A DNA stretch of 64,000 bases from G963665405 sp963665405 (lineage in GTDB: Bacteria > Chloroflexota > Dehalococcoidia > Lucifugimonadales > G963665405), in assembly GCA_963665405.2 (NCBI GenBank), contig OY762261.2, forward strand, positions 992,001-1,056,000, written 5' to 3'. Both the position numbers and the translations under genes were made by a program. Shown in pieces: positions 52,792-61,424 of the stretch; within the stretch, counting starts at the first letter, position 1, and every line of letters starts with the position of its first letter. Below the pieces are notes generated by a model that was given only the letters and a program-made list of their open reading frames with translations, was not told the DNA's origin and made no database searches.

Positions 52792-53679
52792 GTGAGCAAA
52801 ACCATGTGGGTCCTGATCGTCCTCATAATAGTCCTCGCCGTCCTGGGTCTCCTGGGAGCATACTCGCTCTGGGTCGAGCCCAACTGGCTTCGTATACGGC
52901 GGCGCGTGATCCTCGTCGACGGCTGGGACCCGGCGCTGGACGGGCTCAAGATTCTGCATCTGTCGGACCTTCACGCGGGGAGTGCGCCATCGCGGATCGA
53001 AAGATTCGTCCGGCGAGCGGCCGAAGTCCCGGCAGACTTCGCGGTGATCACCGGAGACTTCCTCTCGGGACCCAGGGGAGCGGACGACTGCGCACGGATC
53101 CTGAGTCAGCTAACCGCCCGGACCGAGGTCTACGCCGTTCTGGGCAACCACGAGCACAGGTACTCCAGCTTTCACTGGCCGCCCATCAGAACCCTACGAG
53201 TATGGCACCCTCTCGACAGTGCCCGGATTGCGAAAACCCTGGAGAAGTGCGGCATCAGGATGCTGGTGAACAGCTCCATCACGATGACCCGCGGGAAGGC
53301 TAGCTTCGTCCTGGCGGGTGTCGACGACGTGACGAGTCCGAGCTTCGACCTGGATAAGACCCTGCAAGACGCCGGCTCCGGACCCGCGATCCTGCTCTGC
53401 CACTCGCCGGACATCCTCGGCGAGGCCTCCCGCCGCGGAATCCCGCTGGTGCTCAGCGGGCACACCCACGGGGGTCAGGTTCGTTTTCCCCTCCTGGGCA
53501 CACCGACGACCGCGACCGTGACCCCGCTGGAGCGGCCCTCCGGCGAGATCCGCAAGGGGCCTACGCTGATCCACATCAACCCCGGTCTGGGCACCACCTT
53601 CCTGCCGATCAGACTCTTCGCGCGGCCGGAGATCACGCTCCTGGAGCTGCGCACTGCGCCCGAAGCCGGCGAGAGCTAG
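52792..53679 (+). CDS. Membrane-anchored metallophosphoesterase (YkuE/YaeI-like)
   Basis: A 295-residue calcineurin-like phosphoesterase with an N-terminal membrane segment (MWVLIVLIIVLAVLGLLGAY). Metal-ligand motifs are LSDLHAG (D-x-H), FAVITGDFLSG (GD), VLGNHEHR (GNHE), LLCHSPD (H) and LSGHTHGGQVRFP (GHxH). The order and the final GHTHGGQ are typical of YkuE-type enzymes, some of which act on lipid or nucleotide phosphates. GTG at 52792 or ATG at 52804 can start it; both lie after a good promoter. The substrate is unknown. Confidence 0.88.
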   Translation: MSKTMWVLIVLIIVLAVLGLLGAYSLWVEPNWLRIRRRVILVDGWDPALDGLKILHLSDLHAGSAPSRIERFVRRAAEVPADFAVITGDFLSGPRGADDCARILSQLTARTEVYAVLGNHEHRYSSFHWPPIRTLRVWHPLDSARIAKTLEKCGIRMLVNSSITMTRGKASFVLAGVDDVTSPSFDLDKTLQDAGSGPAILLCHSPDILGEASRRGIPLVLSGHTHGGQVRFPLLGTPTTATVTPLERPSGEIRKGPTLIHINPGLGTTFLPIRLFARPEITLLELRTAPEAGES

Positions 53680-53706
53680 CCTGGACCTGGACTGAGCTGC
53701 GCCGTC

Positions 53707-55032
53707 CTACTGCAAGAGCTGGACCACGAAGGCGTCGCGGTCCCCCGAGAGTGGCAGGCCGGGCAGGAACCCCGAGCCCGCAGCGTACACGCCCCCGTCC
53801 CGCCCGACCGCGACGCTCAGGGCATAATCGGCCAGCCCGGACCCGAACTGCTTCGTCCAGACGAGCCGCCCGGACGAGTCGTACTTCTGGACAAACGCGT
53901 CGAACTCTCCCGCGTTCGTCTGCCCGGGGAAGTCCTTCTCGGTCCGTCCGGCCACGTACAAGCTCCCGTCCACGTCGACCGTCGCACCCGAGCTCATGTC
54001 AAAGCCGGCCGATCCGAACTGCGTCATCCAGAGGAGGGTGCCGGCCGCATCGTACTTGGCGACGAATGCATCGACAAAACCGCCGAGCCGAGCCTGACCG
54101 GGCAGCGTCCCACGGGTCGTACCGGCCACGTAGATATCGCCGCCCCGGTCCACCTCGACGGCCTGTGCGGTGTCTCCGCCTCCTGAGCCGAACTGCCGAG
54201 TCCAAAGCTCGACCCCGGACGGATCGTACTTGCGGACGTAGCTGTTCCAGCCTCCCGCGCTCGTCTGTCCGGGCAGAGTGCCCAGGGTAGAGCCGGTGAC
54301 GTACACGTTCCCAATGGTGTCGACGGCAACGCCGGACGCCTCGCTCTGCTGCCCGGTCCCGAACTGACGCGTCCACAGCTCCACGCCGTGGGCGTCGTAC
54401 TTGCGCAGAAAGGTTTCGCCTCTGCCGTCCGCGGTCTGGCCGGGGAGCGATCCCAGGGTCGCCCCGACCACGTAGACGTTGCCCGATCCGTCGACGGCCA
54501 CGCCGTTGGCCCAGTCCAGATCGGCCGAGCCGAACCTCCGGGACCAGAGCTCGGAGCCATCCGGGCCGAGCTTACGCACGTAGGCGTCCCACCGTACGCC
54601 GGCCGATTCGACGACCGGCTCTTCTCCTGCGCGGCCCACAACGTAGACGTTGCCGTCGGCATCGACGTCCACGTCGGAGGCCCCGTCCTCCTGGGCGGAG
54701 CCGAACTGCCGGGTCCAGAGCACCGTCCCCGACGCGTCGTACTTGCGAACGAAGGAATCGTAGCTGCCGGCACCGATCTCGCCGTCGATGCTGCCCTGCG
54801 CCCAGCCGGCGACGTAGACGTTCCCGATGGCGTCGACCGCTACGCCGGTCGCCTCGTCCGCGCCGGCGGACCCGAACTGGCGGGCCCAGCCCAGCGAGGG
54901 CGACGTTCCGACGGGAGTCGGGAGCACCGCAGGCTCCGCCGTCTCCGTGGCGCAGGCTGCCCCGAGAACGACCAGGGCGCTCCAGAAGGCGGCGATCGAC
55001 CGCAGCGGCAGCGTGCCCCCGATCTCCTCCAC
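53707..55032 (-). CDS. SBBP-repeat beta-propeller lipoprotein
   Basis: A 441-residue protein with a lipobox-like ALVVLGAAC after a signal segment and seven copies of a unit of about 50-55 residues with WTRQFGS, then GVAVDxxGNVYVAG, and LPGQT in several of the linkers. Seven such units should close into a beta-propeller on the outside of the cell. SBBP repeats are common in surface proteins of Chloroflexota and Planctomycetota; their roles are mostly unknown. GTG at 55032 is two bases downstream of the CoxE stop, so it may be co-transcribed with it. Confidence 0.85.
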   Translation of the reverse strand: MEEIGGTLPLRSIAAFWSALVVLGAACATETAEPAVLPTPVGTSPSLGWARQFGSAGADEATGVAVDAIGNVYVAGWAQGSIDGEIGAGSYDSFVRKYDASGTVLWTRQFGSAQEDGASDVDVDADGNVYVVGRAGEEPVVESAGVRWDAYVRKLGPDGSELWSRRFGSADLDWANGVAVDGSGNVYVVGATLGSLPGQTADGRGETFLRKYDAHGVELWTRQFGTGQQSEASGVAVDTIGNVYVTGSTLGTLPGQTSAGGWNSYVRKYDPSGVELWTRQFGSGGGDTAQAVEVDRGGDIYVAGTTRGTLPGQARLGGFVDAFVAKYDAAGTLLWMTQFGSAGFDMSSGATVDVDGSLYVAGRTEKDFPGQTNAGEFDAFVQKYDSSGRLVWTKQFGSGLADYALSVAVGRDGGVYAAGSGFLPGLPLSGDRDAFVVQLLQ

Positions 55033-55034
55033 GC

Positions 55035-56162
55035 CTAAACCCCCAGCAGCGACGGCAGGCGTCTCAGGTCGTCAAGGTCCGTGGCCGAGACAAACGAGTC
55101 GATGTACGGACGCACGGCCCGCAGCCCTCGCGTCAGGGGCTCATAGCCCGGAGTTCCGATCAGGGGGTTGAGCCAGACGATGCCCCGGACTCGCCTCCGC
55201 ATCCTCCTGATCTCCCGCGCGAGGTGGTCCGGCTCTCCGGTGTCCCAGCCGTCGCTCAGGAGAAACACCGTGGTGTGCCGTGTCTGGAGACTCCCATAGA
55301 TGTCGTTCACGTATGCGAGAGACTCGCCGATTCGGGTGCCACCGGACCAGTCGTCGGCCACGCGGCTAAGACGCCTGAGAGCGTCTCCGTACGAGGGCGC
55401 TTTCATCTGACGGGTCACCCGCGTCACTGACGTGCTGAACACGAGCGACTCCACCCGGCGCGTTCGCTGCGTCAGGGCGAAAACGAGCTGAAGAAGCGGT
55501 CCGGAAAACTGGCTCATAGAACCGCTGACGTCGAGCAGAACCATGAGCCGCGGTACGCGCCGAACCCGCCGTCTTCTGGGGAGCCGTATCGGCTCGCCGC
55601 CGGTGGACAGGCTCAGACGAAGTGCTCCCCGCACGTCCACGATCCCCTTGCGCCGGTGCCTTCGCCGCCGCCGTCCGGGCTGCGTCGCCAGCGCCTTCAG
55701 CATCCGGGCGGCTATTCGCGAAAGCTCCGGCGCGACGTCGGGTCCCAGGGACGACAGGTCCTTGGGAGACCTCACCTCGGCCGGGCTCGCTCCCGTGCGG
55801 ATCACGCCTCCGGGGTCGCCGGCCGTCCCCTCGCCCTCGACGGTGACCAGGAACGAGGCTCCGTGGCGTCCGGTCTCCAACGGCCGAAACCTGGCTCCAT
55901 TGTCGTCGAACCCGGTGCCGTCACGCCGGAGCCTGAACCTCCAGAAGTCCTCGAACAGCCGGTCGAATCTGGCGATCTCATCCCGGCGGCACACGAGCAG
56001 GCTTCGCATAGCCCAGTAGACCTGCTCCCGACTCATCAGGTCGATGTGACCGAGCGCCCTGATGCTCTCCGATGTCTCGGAGGGGCCGGCCAGCAGGCCC
56101 TCCTCCCGCAGCGCTCTGCAGAACCGGGTAACGTGGGAGACGATGTCTTCGGGCGCGGCCAT
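55035..56162 (-). CDS. coxE: VWA-domain protein, CoxE-like
   Basis: CoxE works with the AAA+ protein CoxD in maturation of the Cu-Mo site of CO dehydrogenase. The N-terminal helical part (RFCRALREEGLLAGPSETSE, MRSLLVCRRDEIARFDRLFE) and the C-terminal VWA domain with the MIDAS motif DVSGSMS, the threonine-type residue in GGTRIGESLAYVN and the aspartate in LSDGWDTGEPD are complete. Length 375. The CoxD homologue is 24 kb away at 29910-30794 on the opposite strand. ATG at 56162 has a divergent neighbour. Confidence 0.88.
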   Translation of the reverse strand: MAAPEDIVSHVTRFCRALREEGLLAGPSETSESIRALGHIDLMSREQVYWAMRSLLVCRRDEIARFDRLFEDFWRFRLRRDGTGFDDNGARFRPLETGRHGASFLVTVEGEGTAGDPGGVIRTGASPAEVRSPKDLSSLGPDVAPELSRIAARMLKALATQPGRRRRRHRRKGIVDVRGALRLSLSTGGEPIRLPRRRRVRRVPRLMVLLDVSGSMSQFSGPLLQLVFALTQRTRRVESLVFSTSVTRVTRQMKAPSYGDALRRLSRVADDWSGGTRIGESLAYVNDIYGSLQTRHTTVFLLSDGWDTGEPDHLAREIRRMRRRVRGIVWLNPLIGTPGYEPLTRGLRAVRPYIDSFVSATDLDDLRRLPSLLGV

Positions 56163-56258
56163 AGCCGCCCCATTCTACCAGCAGGGACGTGCCCCGGCCG
56201 GCGTCGACCGTGCCTCTGATATACTGGACGGCGCAATTCGCCAGGAGGAGTGTCAGCG

Positions 56259-57167
56259 ATGGCCGACGAGCGGGTCGTATATCTCAACGGAGAGATAATC
56301 CCCGAGAGCCAGGCAGGGATATCGATAAGGGACGTAGGCTTCCTCTACGGAGACGCCGTCTTCGACACGACCCGGACCTTCGGCGGAAAGATCTTCAAGC
56401 TGGAGGAGCACCTGCACCGGTTCCAGAAATCCCTCAAGTACATGAGGATCGACCCGGGCATGACCCGCGACGAGATGGCCGACATCACGACGCAGATCCT
56501 GGAGCAGAACCTCCCGCTGCTGGGCGAGAACGACGACTACTGGGTGTCGCAGCGGGTCACCAGGGGCGTCCGCGGCCCGGACGGGGTTCAACGGCCGACG
56601 GTCCTTATCGAGTGCTTCCCGCTGCCCCTGAAGGAGCGCGCCAGATACTATCGGGACGGCCTGCAGGTGATCGTGCCGTCGATACGGCGGACGCCGCCGG
56701 AGTCGCAGAGCCCCAGGGCGAAGGTGCACAACTACGTCAACATCGTCCAGGGTGACCTGGAGGTAAAGGCTCAGAACCCGGACGCGTGGGCGATCCTGCT
56801 GGACACGAGGGGCAACATCGCCGAGGGAATGGGCAGCAACTTCTTCATCGTAAAGGACGGCGACGTGATCACGCCCAAGGAGCAGTTCGTCCTGGGCGGC
56901 ATCAGCCGCGAGACCGTGATCGAGCTGGCCGAGGAGCTCGGCATGGACACATACGAAGACGACATCGACCTCTACGACGCCTACACCGCCGACGAGGCCT
57001 TCGTGACCTCCACCAGCTTCTGCATCTGCCCCGTCTCCAGCATCAACGGCTCGGAGATAGGGGAGGACGGAGTTCCGGGCCCGGTCACGGACAGGCTTCT
57101 CAAGGCCTACAGTGGCTTGGCCGGCATCGACATCGTCGGCCAGTACCTCGCCCACCTCGACGACTAG
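56259..57167 (+). CDS. Class IV aminotransferase, branched-chain-type
   Basis: A PLP-dependent fold-type IV enzyme of about 302 residues. The N-terminal VYLNGEIIPESQAGISIRDV, GFLYGDAVFDTTRTFGGKIF, the PLP lysine probably in SPRAKVHNYVN, and GNIAEGMGSNFFIVKDGDVI with GGISRETVIELAEE are all family landmarks. It could be a branched-chain aminotransferase, D-amino acid aminotransferase or aminodeoxychorismate lyase; the spacing fits the first best. I chose ATG at 56259 with AGGAGGAG about 10 bases upstream; GTG at 56250 is too near that site. Confidence 0.85.
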   Translation: MADERVVYLNGEIIPESQAGISIRDVGFLYGDAVFDTTRTFGGKIFKLEEHLHRFQKSLKYMRIDPGMTRDEMADITTQILEQNLPLLGENDDYWVSQRVTRGVRGPDGVQRPTVLIECFPLPLKERARYYRDGLQVIVPSIRRTPPESQSPRAKVHNYVNIVQGDLEVKAQNPDAWAILLDTRGNIAEGMGSNFFIVKDGDVITPKEQFVLGGISRETVIELAEELGMDTYEDDIDLYDAYTADEAFVTSTSFCICPVSSINGSEIGEDGVPGPVTDRLLKAYSGLAGIDIVGQYLAHLDD

Positions 57168-57394
57168 GTTCTAGAAACCTGGCCCCGGCCACTGCAGGCC
57201 CGACCGACGGTTGTCATGGCGAAGCGCCTCCGAAGCCTGCGGCCACTGGCCGTTACTGTCCCCCGGAACTTTTCCGTTGCCGAGCACGTCGTTATCTCTA
57301 TGCGCATCCGGCCTAGAACGACTTGTTCGGAAAAGCCGGGTCTCTCCACCGGAGGCGTCGCATGAGTCGGAAGATACCGTAACTGGGCCACAGC

Positions 57395-57970
57395 GTGAAA
57401 CTGAAACCCGCAACTCTGACCTTCGTCTGTGTGGTCGTCGCCGTTGCCTGCACCGGCGCCTCTCCGGCCGCGGCCCCGACAGCCGCCGTGCCGACGTCGA
57501 TCTCGCCGTCCCCGACAACGACCAGCTCGGCGATTAGCGACGCAGAGATCTATGCCGTGATCGAACCGGCGCTACCGGTGATACGTCTCCGCAGCGGCGC
57601 AGGGTCGCATCCTGGGGACCGTGGCAGCTACTGCTGGACCGCGCCTCTTGACGAAGGGAAACCGCCGGAGGAGAGCGTATCGGCGGCCATGTGCGCCGAC
57701 TACGCTTTCCGCGAGGGCCCGGACCCGCCGATCGAGGTGGCCTCCGGCGAGAGCCTGACGGTGGAGATACTCGCCGACGAGAAACCGAACACGCTCTCGG
57801 CCAACTTCATGACGGGACCCAGGTCGTCTGCTCGACCGAGCGTCGACCTCGAACCGCTGCTTGAGGCCCGGCTACCGATCGACCTTGCGCCTGGGACATA
57901 CACGGTTCATGTCTTTGGCCGGTGGGAGGCCGGCGACATCGGGTACGCTTTCAAGATTCGGGTCAACTAG
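57395..57970 (+). CDS. Secreted lipoprotein of unknown function
   Basis: A 191-residue protein starting at GTG 57395. The hydrophobic signal ends in a probable lipobox VVAVAC, followed by an Ala/Pro/Thr/Ser linker typical of the lipoproteins of this genome. The domain after it has two cysteines (SYCWTAP and AAMCADY), which may form a disulfide, and ends in TYTVHVFGRWEAGDIGYAFK, a beta-strand pattern. I do not recognise a family. It lies before a second, frameshifted lipoprotein gene. Confidence 0.65.
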   Translation: MKLKPATLTFVCVVVAVACTGASPAAAPTAAVPTSISPSPTTTSSAISDAEIYAVIEPALPVIRLRSGAGSHPGDRGSYCWTAPLDEGKPPEESVSAAMCADYAFREGPDPPIEVASGESLTVEILADEKPNTLSANFMTGPRSSARPSVDLEPLLEARLPIDLAPGTYTVHVFGRWEAGDIGYAFKIRVN

Positions 57971-57987
57971 GGACCATTCGTGATGCG

Positions 57988-58098
57988 TTTGTCATGCTGA
58001 GGAGCCGAGTGACGAAGTATCTGGGGATGGGACGGTAGTGCACGGCTATCGCTCGCTCTCCCGCCTCCCCAGATTCTTCACTCCGTTCAGAATGGCAG
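57988..58098. repeat. Long imperfect palindrome of the 'aatctgggg' intergenic class
   Basis: ttgtcatgctgaggagccga, cgaagtatctgggga and, on the other arm, tccccagattcttcactccg and ttcagaatggca. Very similar inverted repeats flank genes in many unrelated high-GC bacteria. It fills most of the 163 bases between the two lipoprotein genes. Confidence 0.75.
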
Positions 58099-58133
58099 CT
58101 GCGAACGCAGGGTGGGAGGGGTACTAGCCGACT

Positions 58134-59193
58134 ATGCCGGACTACAGAACGTATCTACTAATCTCCTTCGTCTTGATTGTCCTGGCGGCGGCGTGTGGCG
58201 AGCCGTCGCAGGAGGCACCCGGCGACTCCACGGTGCAGCCCGTCGTGGAGACCGACGATGGCCCCGAGTCCCAGCCGGCGGTACCGTTGGCGACGCCCAC
58301 GCCCCCGACGACGCCTACGCCGGAGTCTCAGTCGCGCCGTGCGTCGACTTCTGCCGCCAGCTGTGTGGAGCGCTACTCGACGGAAACGCTGCGTAACCGT
58401 GCGTTCGCTTTCGACGGCACCGTGGAATCGCTGGAAACGCGAGTCGACCCCAAGCTGCCTACAGAAGGGAGCCAGTCACAAGAGTTGACCTGGGCCACCT
58501 TCAAGGTAAACCAGTGGTTCAAGGGCGGAGAATCTCCAGGGGTAGAGATCTGGGTTGATCCTCACTTCTCGGAAGGCGTCTGGCCTCTAGAGCCGGGTGA
58601 TCGGCTACTGGTCGGCCGGTGAGTACCGTTGGGGGCAACCTCCACAAGACCCAATTGCCTGGGGGTGTGGGTTTACTCAGCAGCACACGCCCGAAGCGGC
58701 AGCGCAATGGGCGGACCCGCTCCCCGATGTCGTCAAGCTCCCCGAAAGGGACCCTACCGCTTCGCCGACGCCTGCCACGCGATCGGTTCAAGCGGACGAC
58801 GTGAGAGAAGCCGTCTTCCGGTATCTTTTCGACCACAACGGATGCAACTGTCCCAGTATCGTCGAAGTCCTCTTTCTCTCGCTCGGTACTTCGGTTGGAA
58901 CGGACAGGGACCCGACTGCTGAGTTCATGAGACGCTTCGAGGGCGACGAGCCTCCGGTCAGAAAGGTCTCCGAGAGCGTATGGGATGTTGCCGAAGGGGT
59001 CAGCGATAGGCAAACAGGCGAGACGGGGATCATCCTAAGGGTCGGTCGCGTTGTGTGGATGAGTGACACTGAAATCCAGGTACGGGGCGGTTACTACTCG
59101 AACGGGTTGAGCGCTGCGACCTCCCTCTTTCAGGTGGTTCTCCAGGGCGGGTGGTGGGAGGTGGCAGATGTGAACCAAATATCAGAGTCCTGA
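58134..59193 (+). pseudogene. Lipoprotein with netrin/TIMP-like domain, interrupted by a one-base frameshift
   Basis: The first frame (58134-58622) has a signal ending in the lipobox VLAAAC, a Pro/Thr linker and a beta-rich domain (NRAFAFDGTVESLETRVDPK to FKVNQWFKGGESPGVEIWVD) and stops right after LEPGDRLLVGR. The next frame continues without a gap as GEYRWGQPPQDPIAWGCGFT to 59193. Removing one C from ggccggtgag (58615-58624) restores LLVGGEYRWGQ. The domain pattern, with cysteines in SCVERYS and WGCGF, resembles netrin/TIMP-like modules of secreted proteins. A C-terminal domain (DDVREAVFRYLFDHNG to GGWWEVADVNQ) is unknown. A sequencing error is possible. Confidence 0.75.
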
Positions 59194-59238
59194 GCATCGT
59201 TTCAACTCGGGGCTCCCTACGCGCACTCCTCTCTTTCT

Positions 59239-59268
59239 TTGACTCGCCGTCGCTGCGCTGCCTATAAT
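59239..59268 (+). promoter_or_regulatory. Sigma-70 promoter of the second E1 pair
   Basis: TTGACT (59239-59244) and a perfect TATAAT (59263-59268), 18 bases apart, about 55 bases upstream of the ATG at 59324. This is the best-matching promoter in the window. Confidence 0.7.
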
Positions 59269-59323
59269 GACCTAAAGGGCCGCCGGTCCTGAGGGGCCGG
59301 GGCCCGGACGGAGCCTCGCCCGC

Positions 59324-60364
59324 ATGGGACACGGCGACCCCGACATCGCGACGCTCAAGACGTCCCTAGAAAGCGTCTCCTCCAGCCTCGATGACGAGAG
59401 CCTGCTGGAGATGTACCGCCAGATGGTCCTGTCCCGCACGCTGGACGAGCGCGTCTGGCTGCTCAACCGTCAGGGCAAGGCCGCGATAGTTGCGTCGTCC
59501 CAGGGCCACGAGGCGGCTCAGATCGCCACGGTGTGGGCGATGCGCAAGGACCGCGACCTCTTCTACATCTACTACCGGGACCTGGCTGTCCTGATCTCGC
59601 TGGGCATCTCCCCGAACGAGCTGCTGCTCGGCTTCCTCGCCAAGCAGGGCGAGCCCTTCAGCAGCGCCCGCCAGTTTCCGACTCACGGGGCGTACCCCAA
59701 ATACCGCGTATACAATCTCTCCAACGTCGTCGGTACGCAGATACCGCAGGCCGTCGGCGCCGCTCTGGCGGCCAAGATGAAGGGCGACGACACCGTCGTA
59801 ACCGTCTACTTCGGCGACGGTGGCTCCAGCCAGGGCGACTGTCACGAGGCGATGAACTTCGCCGGCATCCACGGGCTGCCCATCGTCTTCCTCTGCGAGA
59901 ACAACAGGTACGCGATCTCGGTACCGCTATCCCGGCAGGTGGCCGGGGACAGCGTTGCCGCCAGAGCCGCCGGCTACGGGATGCCCGGCGTGGTGGTCGA
60001 CGGGACCGATGTCGTGGCGGTCCACGAGGCGATGTCAGCGGCGGTCCGTCGCGCCCGCGACGGAGACGGCCCAACCCTTGTCGAGGCGATGGTCGAGCGC
60101 TACCTTCCGCACACGAGCGACGACGACGACAGCCGATACCGGTCGAAGGAAGAGCTCGAGCGTGCGCGTCGGCGCGACCCCCTCGAACTCCTCAGGGAGC
60201 GTCTCATGGGGATGGGGGTCCTCGACGACGAGAGAGACCGGGAGATAGTGGCCGCCGCCAGGGTGACGGTGGACGAGGCGACGGACTATGCCGAGGAGGC
60301 GCCATATCCCGGCACCGACGACTTTTTCGAGCACGTCTACGCTGGGGGTGGGCCATCGCCGTAA
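59324..60364 (+). CDS. 2-oxoacid dehydrogenase E1 alpha, branched-chain type
   Basis: A 346-residue ThDP-dependent E1alpha. YRQMVLSRTLDERVWLLNRQ, YYRDLAVLISLGISPNELLL, PTHGAYPKYRVYNLSNVVGT and the ThDP motif FGDGGSSQGDCHEAMNFAGI to CENN are complete. The YRDL/PTHG pattern is nearer to branched-chain 2-oxoacid dehydrogenase E1 than to the pyruvate-type E1alpha at 5182. The stop overlaps the start of the beta subunit by 10 bases. No E2 or E3 follows in the window, so the complex may borrow those encoded at 3701-8504 or lie partly elsewhere. Confidence 0.9.
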   Translation: MGHGDPDIATLKTSLESVSSSLDDESLLEMYRQMVLSRTLDERVWLLNRQGKAAIVASSQGHEAAQIATVWAMRKDRDLFYIYYRDLAVLISLGISPNELLLGFLAKQGEPFSSARQFPTHGAYPKYRVYNLSNVVGTQIPQAVGAALAAKMKGDDTVVTVYFGDGGSSQGDCHEAMNFAGIHGLPIVFLCENNRYAISVPLSRQVAGDSVAARAAGYGMPGVVVDGTDVVAVHEAMSAAVRRARDGDGPTLVEAMVERYLPHTSDDDDSRYRSKEELERARRRDPLELLRERLMGMGVLDDERDREIVAAARVTVDEATDYAEEAPYPGTDDFFEHVYAGGGPSP

Positions 60365-61338
60365 AGACGGTCCTTGAGGCCGTTCGGGACGCCATGCACG
60401 AGGAGATGGCCCGCGACGAGCGGGTGTTCCTCATGGGCGAAGACATCGGCGCCAAGGGCGGAGTCTTCCTGGCCACCGACGGGTTTGTGGGGGAGTTCGG
60501 CCAGGACAGGGTCGTCGACACCCCTCTGGCAGAGTCGTCGATCGCCGGAATCGCCGTTGGAGCGGCCATCAGCGGCATGCGTCCAATCGTCGAGATCCAG
60601 TTCGCCGACTTCATCTGGCCCGCCTTCAACCAGATCGTCGGAGATGCGGCTCGGGTGCGCTACGGGACCGGCGGCGACGTCTGCGTCCCCATGGTCGTAA
60701 GGACCCCGTACGGCGGGGGTGTCCGTGGGGGCCTCTTCCACTCCCAGAGTCCCGAGGCCTTCTTCGCCCACGCGCCCGGCCTGAAGGTCGTCACGCCGGC
60801 GACCCCCTACGACGCCAAGGGCCTGCTCAAGAGCGCCATAAGGGACCAGGACCCCGTGCTCTTCCTCGAGCACAAGAGGACGTACCGAACCGTAAAGGGC
60901 GAGGTGCCGGACGAAGAGTACACCCTGCCGATCGGCGCCGCCGAGGTCAAGCTGGAGGGGAGTCAGGTCAGCCTCATCACCTATGGCCTTATGGTCCACT
61001 ACAGCATCGAGGCGGCTCGGGTCGTGGCGGAGGAGGGGATCAGCGTTGAGATCGTGGATCTCCGGACCATCCGGCCGCTGGACCGGGAGACCGTGCTGAA
61101 GTCGGTCGAGAAGACCGGTAGGGCGCTGATCGTACACGAGGACACAAAGGCCGGAGGAATCGGTGGAGAGGTCGCTGCCATCATCTCCGAGGAAGGCTTC
61201 GAGTTCCTGGACGCCCCCGTGACGAGGCTGGCCGGGCCCGACGTGCCTCCTATGCCGTTCAGCCCCCCGCTCGAGGCCGTGTTCATGCTTGATCCGGCCA
61301 AGATCGCCGACGCCATCCGACGCCTGGCCCAATACTGA
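60355..61338 (+). CDS. 2-oxoacid dehydrogenase E1 beta, apparent ATC start
   Basis: Beta subunit with VLEAVRDAMHEEMARDERVF, LMGEDIGAKGGVFLATDGFV, RTPYGGGVRGGLFHSQSPEA and the C-terminal LIVHEDTKAGGIGGEVAAII, all standard. The family N-terminus begins a few residues before VKTVLEAV, but there is no ATG, GTG, TTG or CTG there. ATC at 60355 is preceded by a G-rich ribosome-site-like stretch (gggggtggg) and gives 327 residues. The first standard in-frame start is ATG at 60394, which would remove 13 residues of the first helix. A misread base is the alternative: one G in place of C would give ATG GCC GTA AAG. Confidence 0.88.
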   Translation: MAVKTVLEAVRDAMHEEMARDERVFLMGEDIGAKGGVFLATDGFVGEFGQDRVVDTPLAESSIAGIAVGAAISGMRPIVEIQFADFIWPAFNQIVGDAARVRYGTGGDVCVPMVVRTPYGGGVRGGLFHSQSPEAFFAHAPGLKVVTPATPYDAKGLLKSAIRDQDPVLFLEHKRTYRTVKGEVPDEEYTLPIGAAEVKLEGSQVSLITYGLMVHYSIEAARVVAEEGISVEIVDLRTIRPLDRETVLKSVEKTGRALIVHEDTKAGGIGGEVAAIISEEGFEFLDAPVTRLAGPDVPPMPFSPPLEAVFMLDPAKIADAIRRLAQY

Positions 61339-61424
61339 GGGGTGGGCGGTGCCGCCTCACCGCTCTCGATTCCGCCGTCGCCTCGATTGACTGTCTTCCG
61401 CCCGTTTGGTAGCGTACCCGTACC

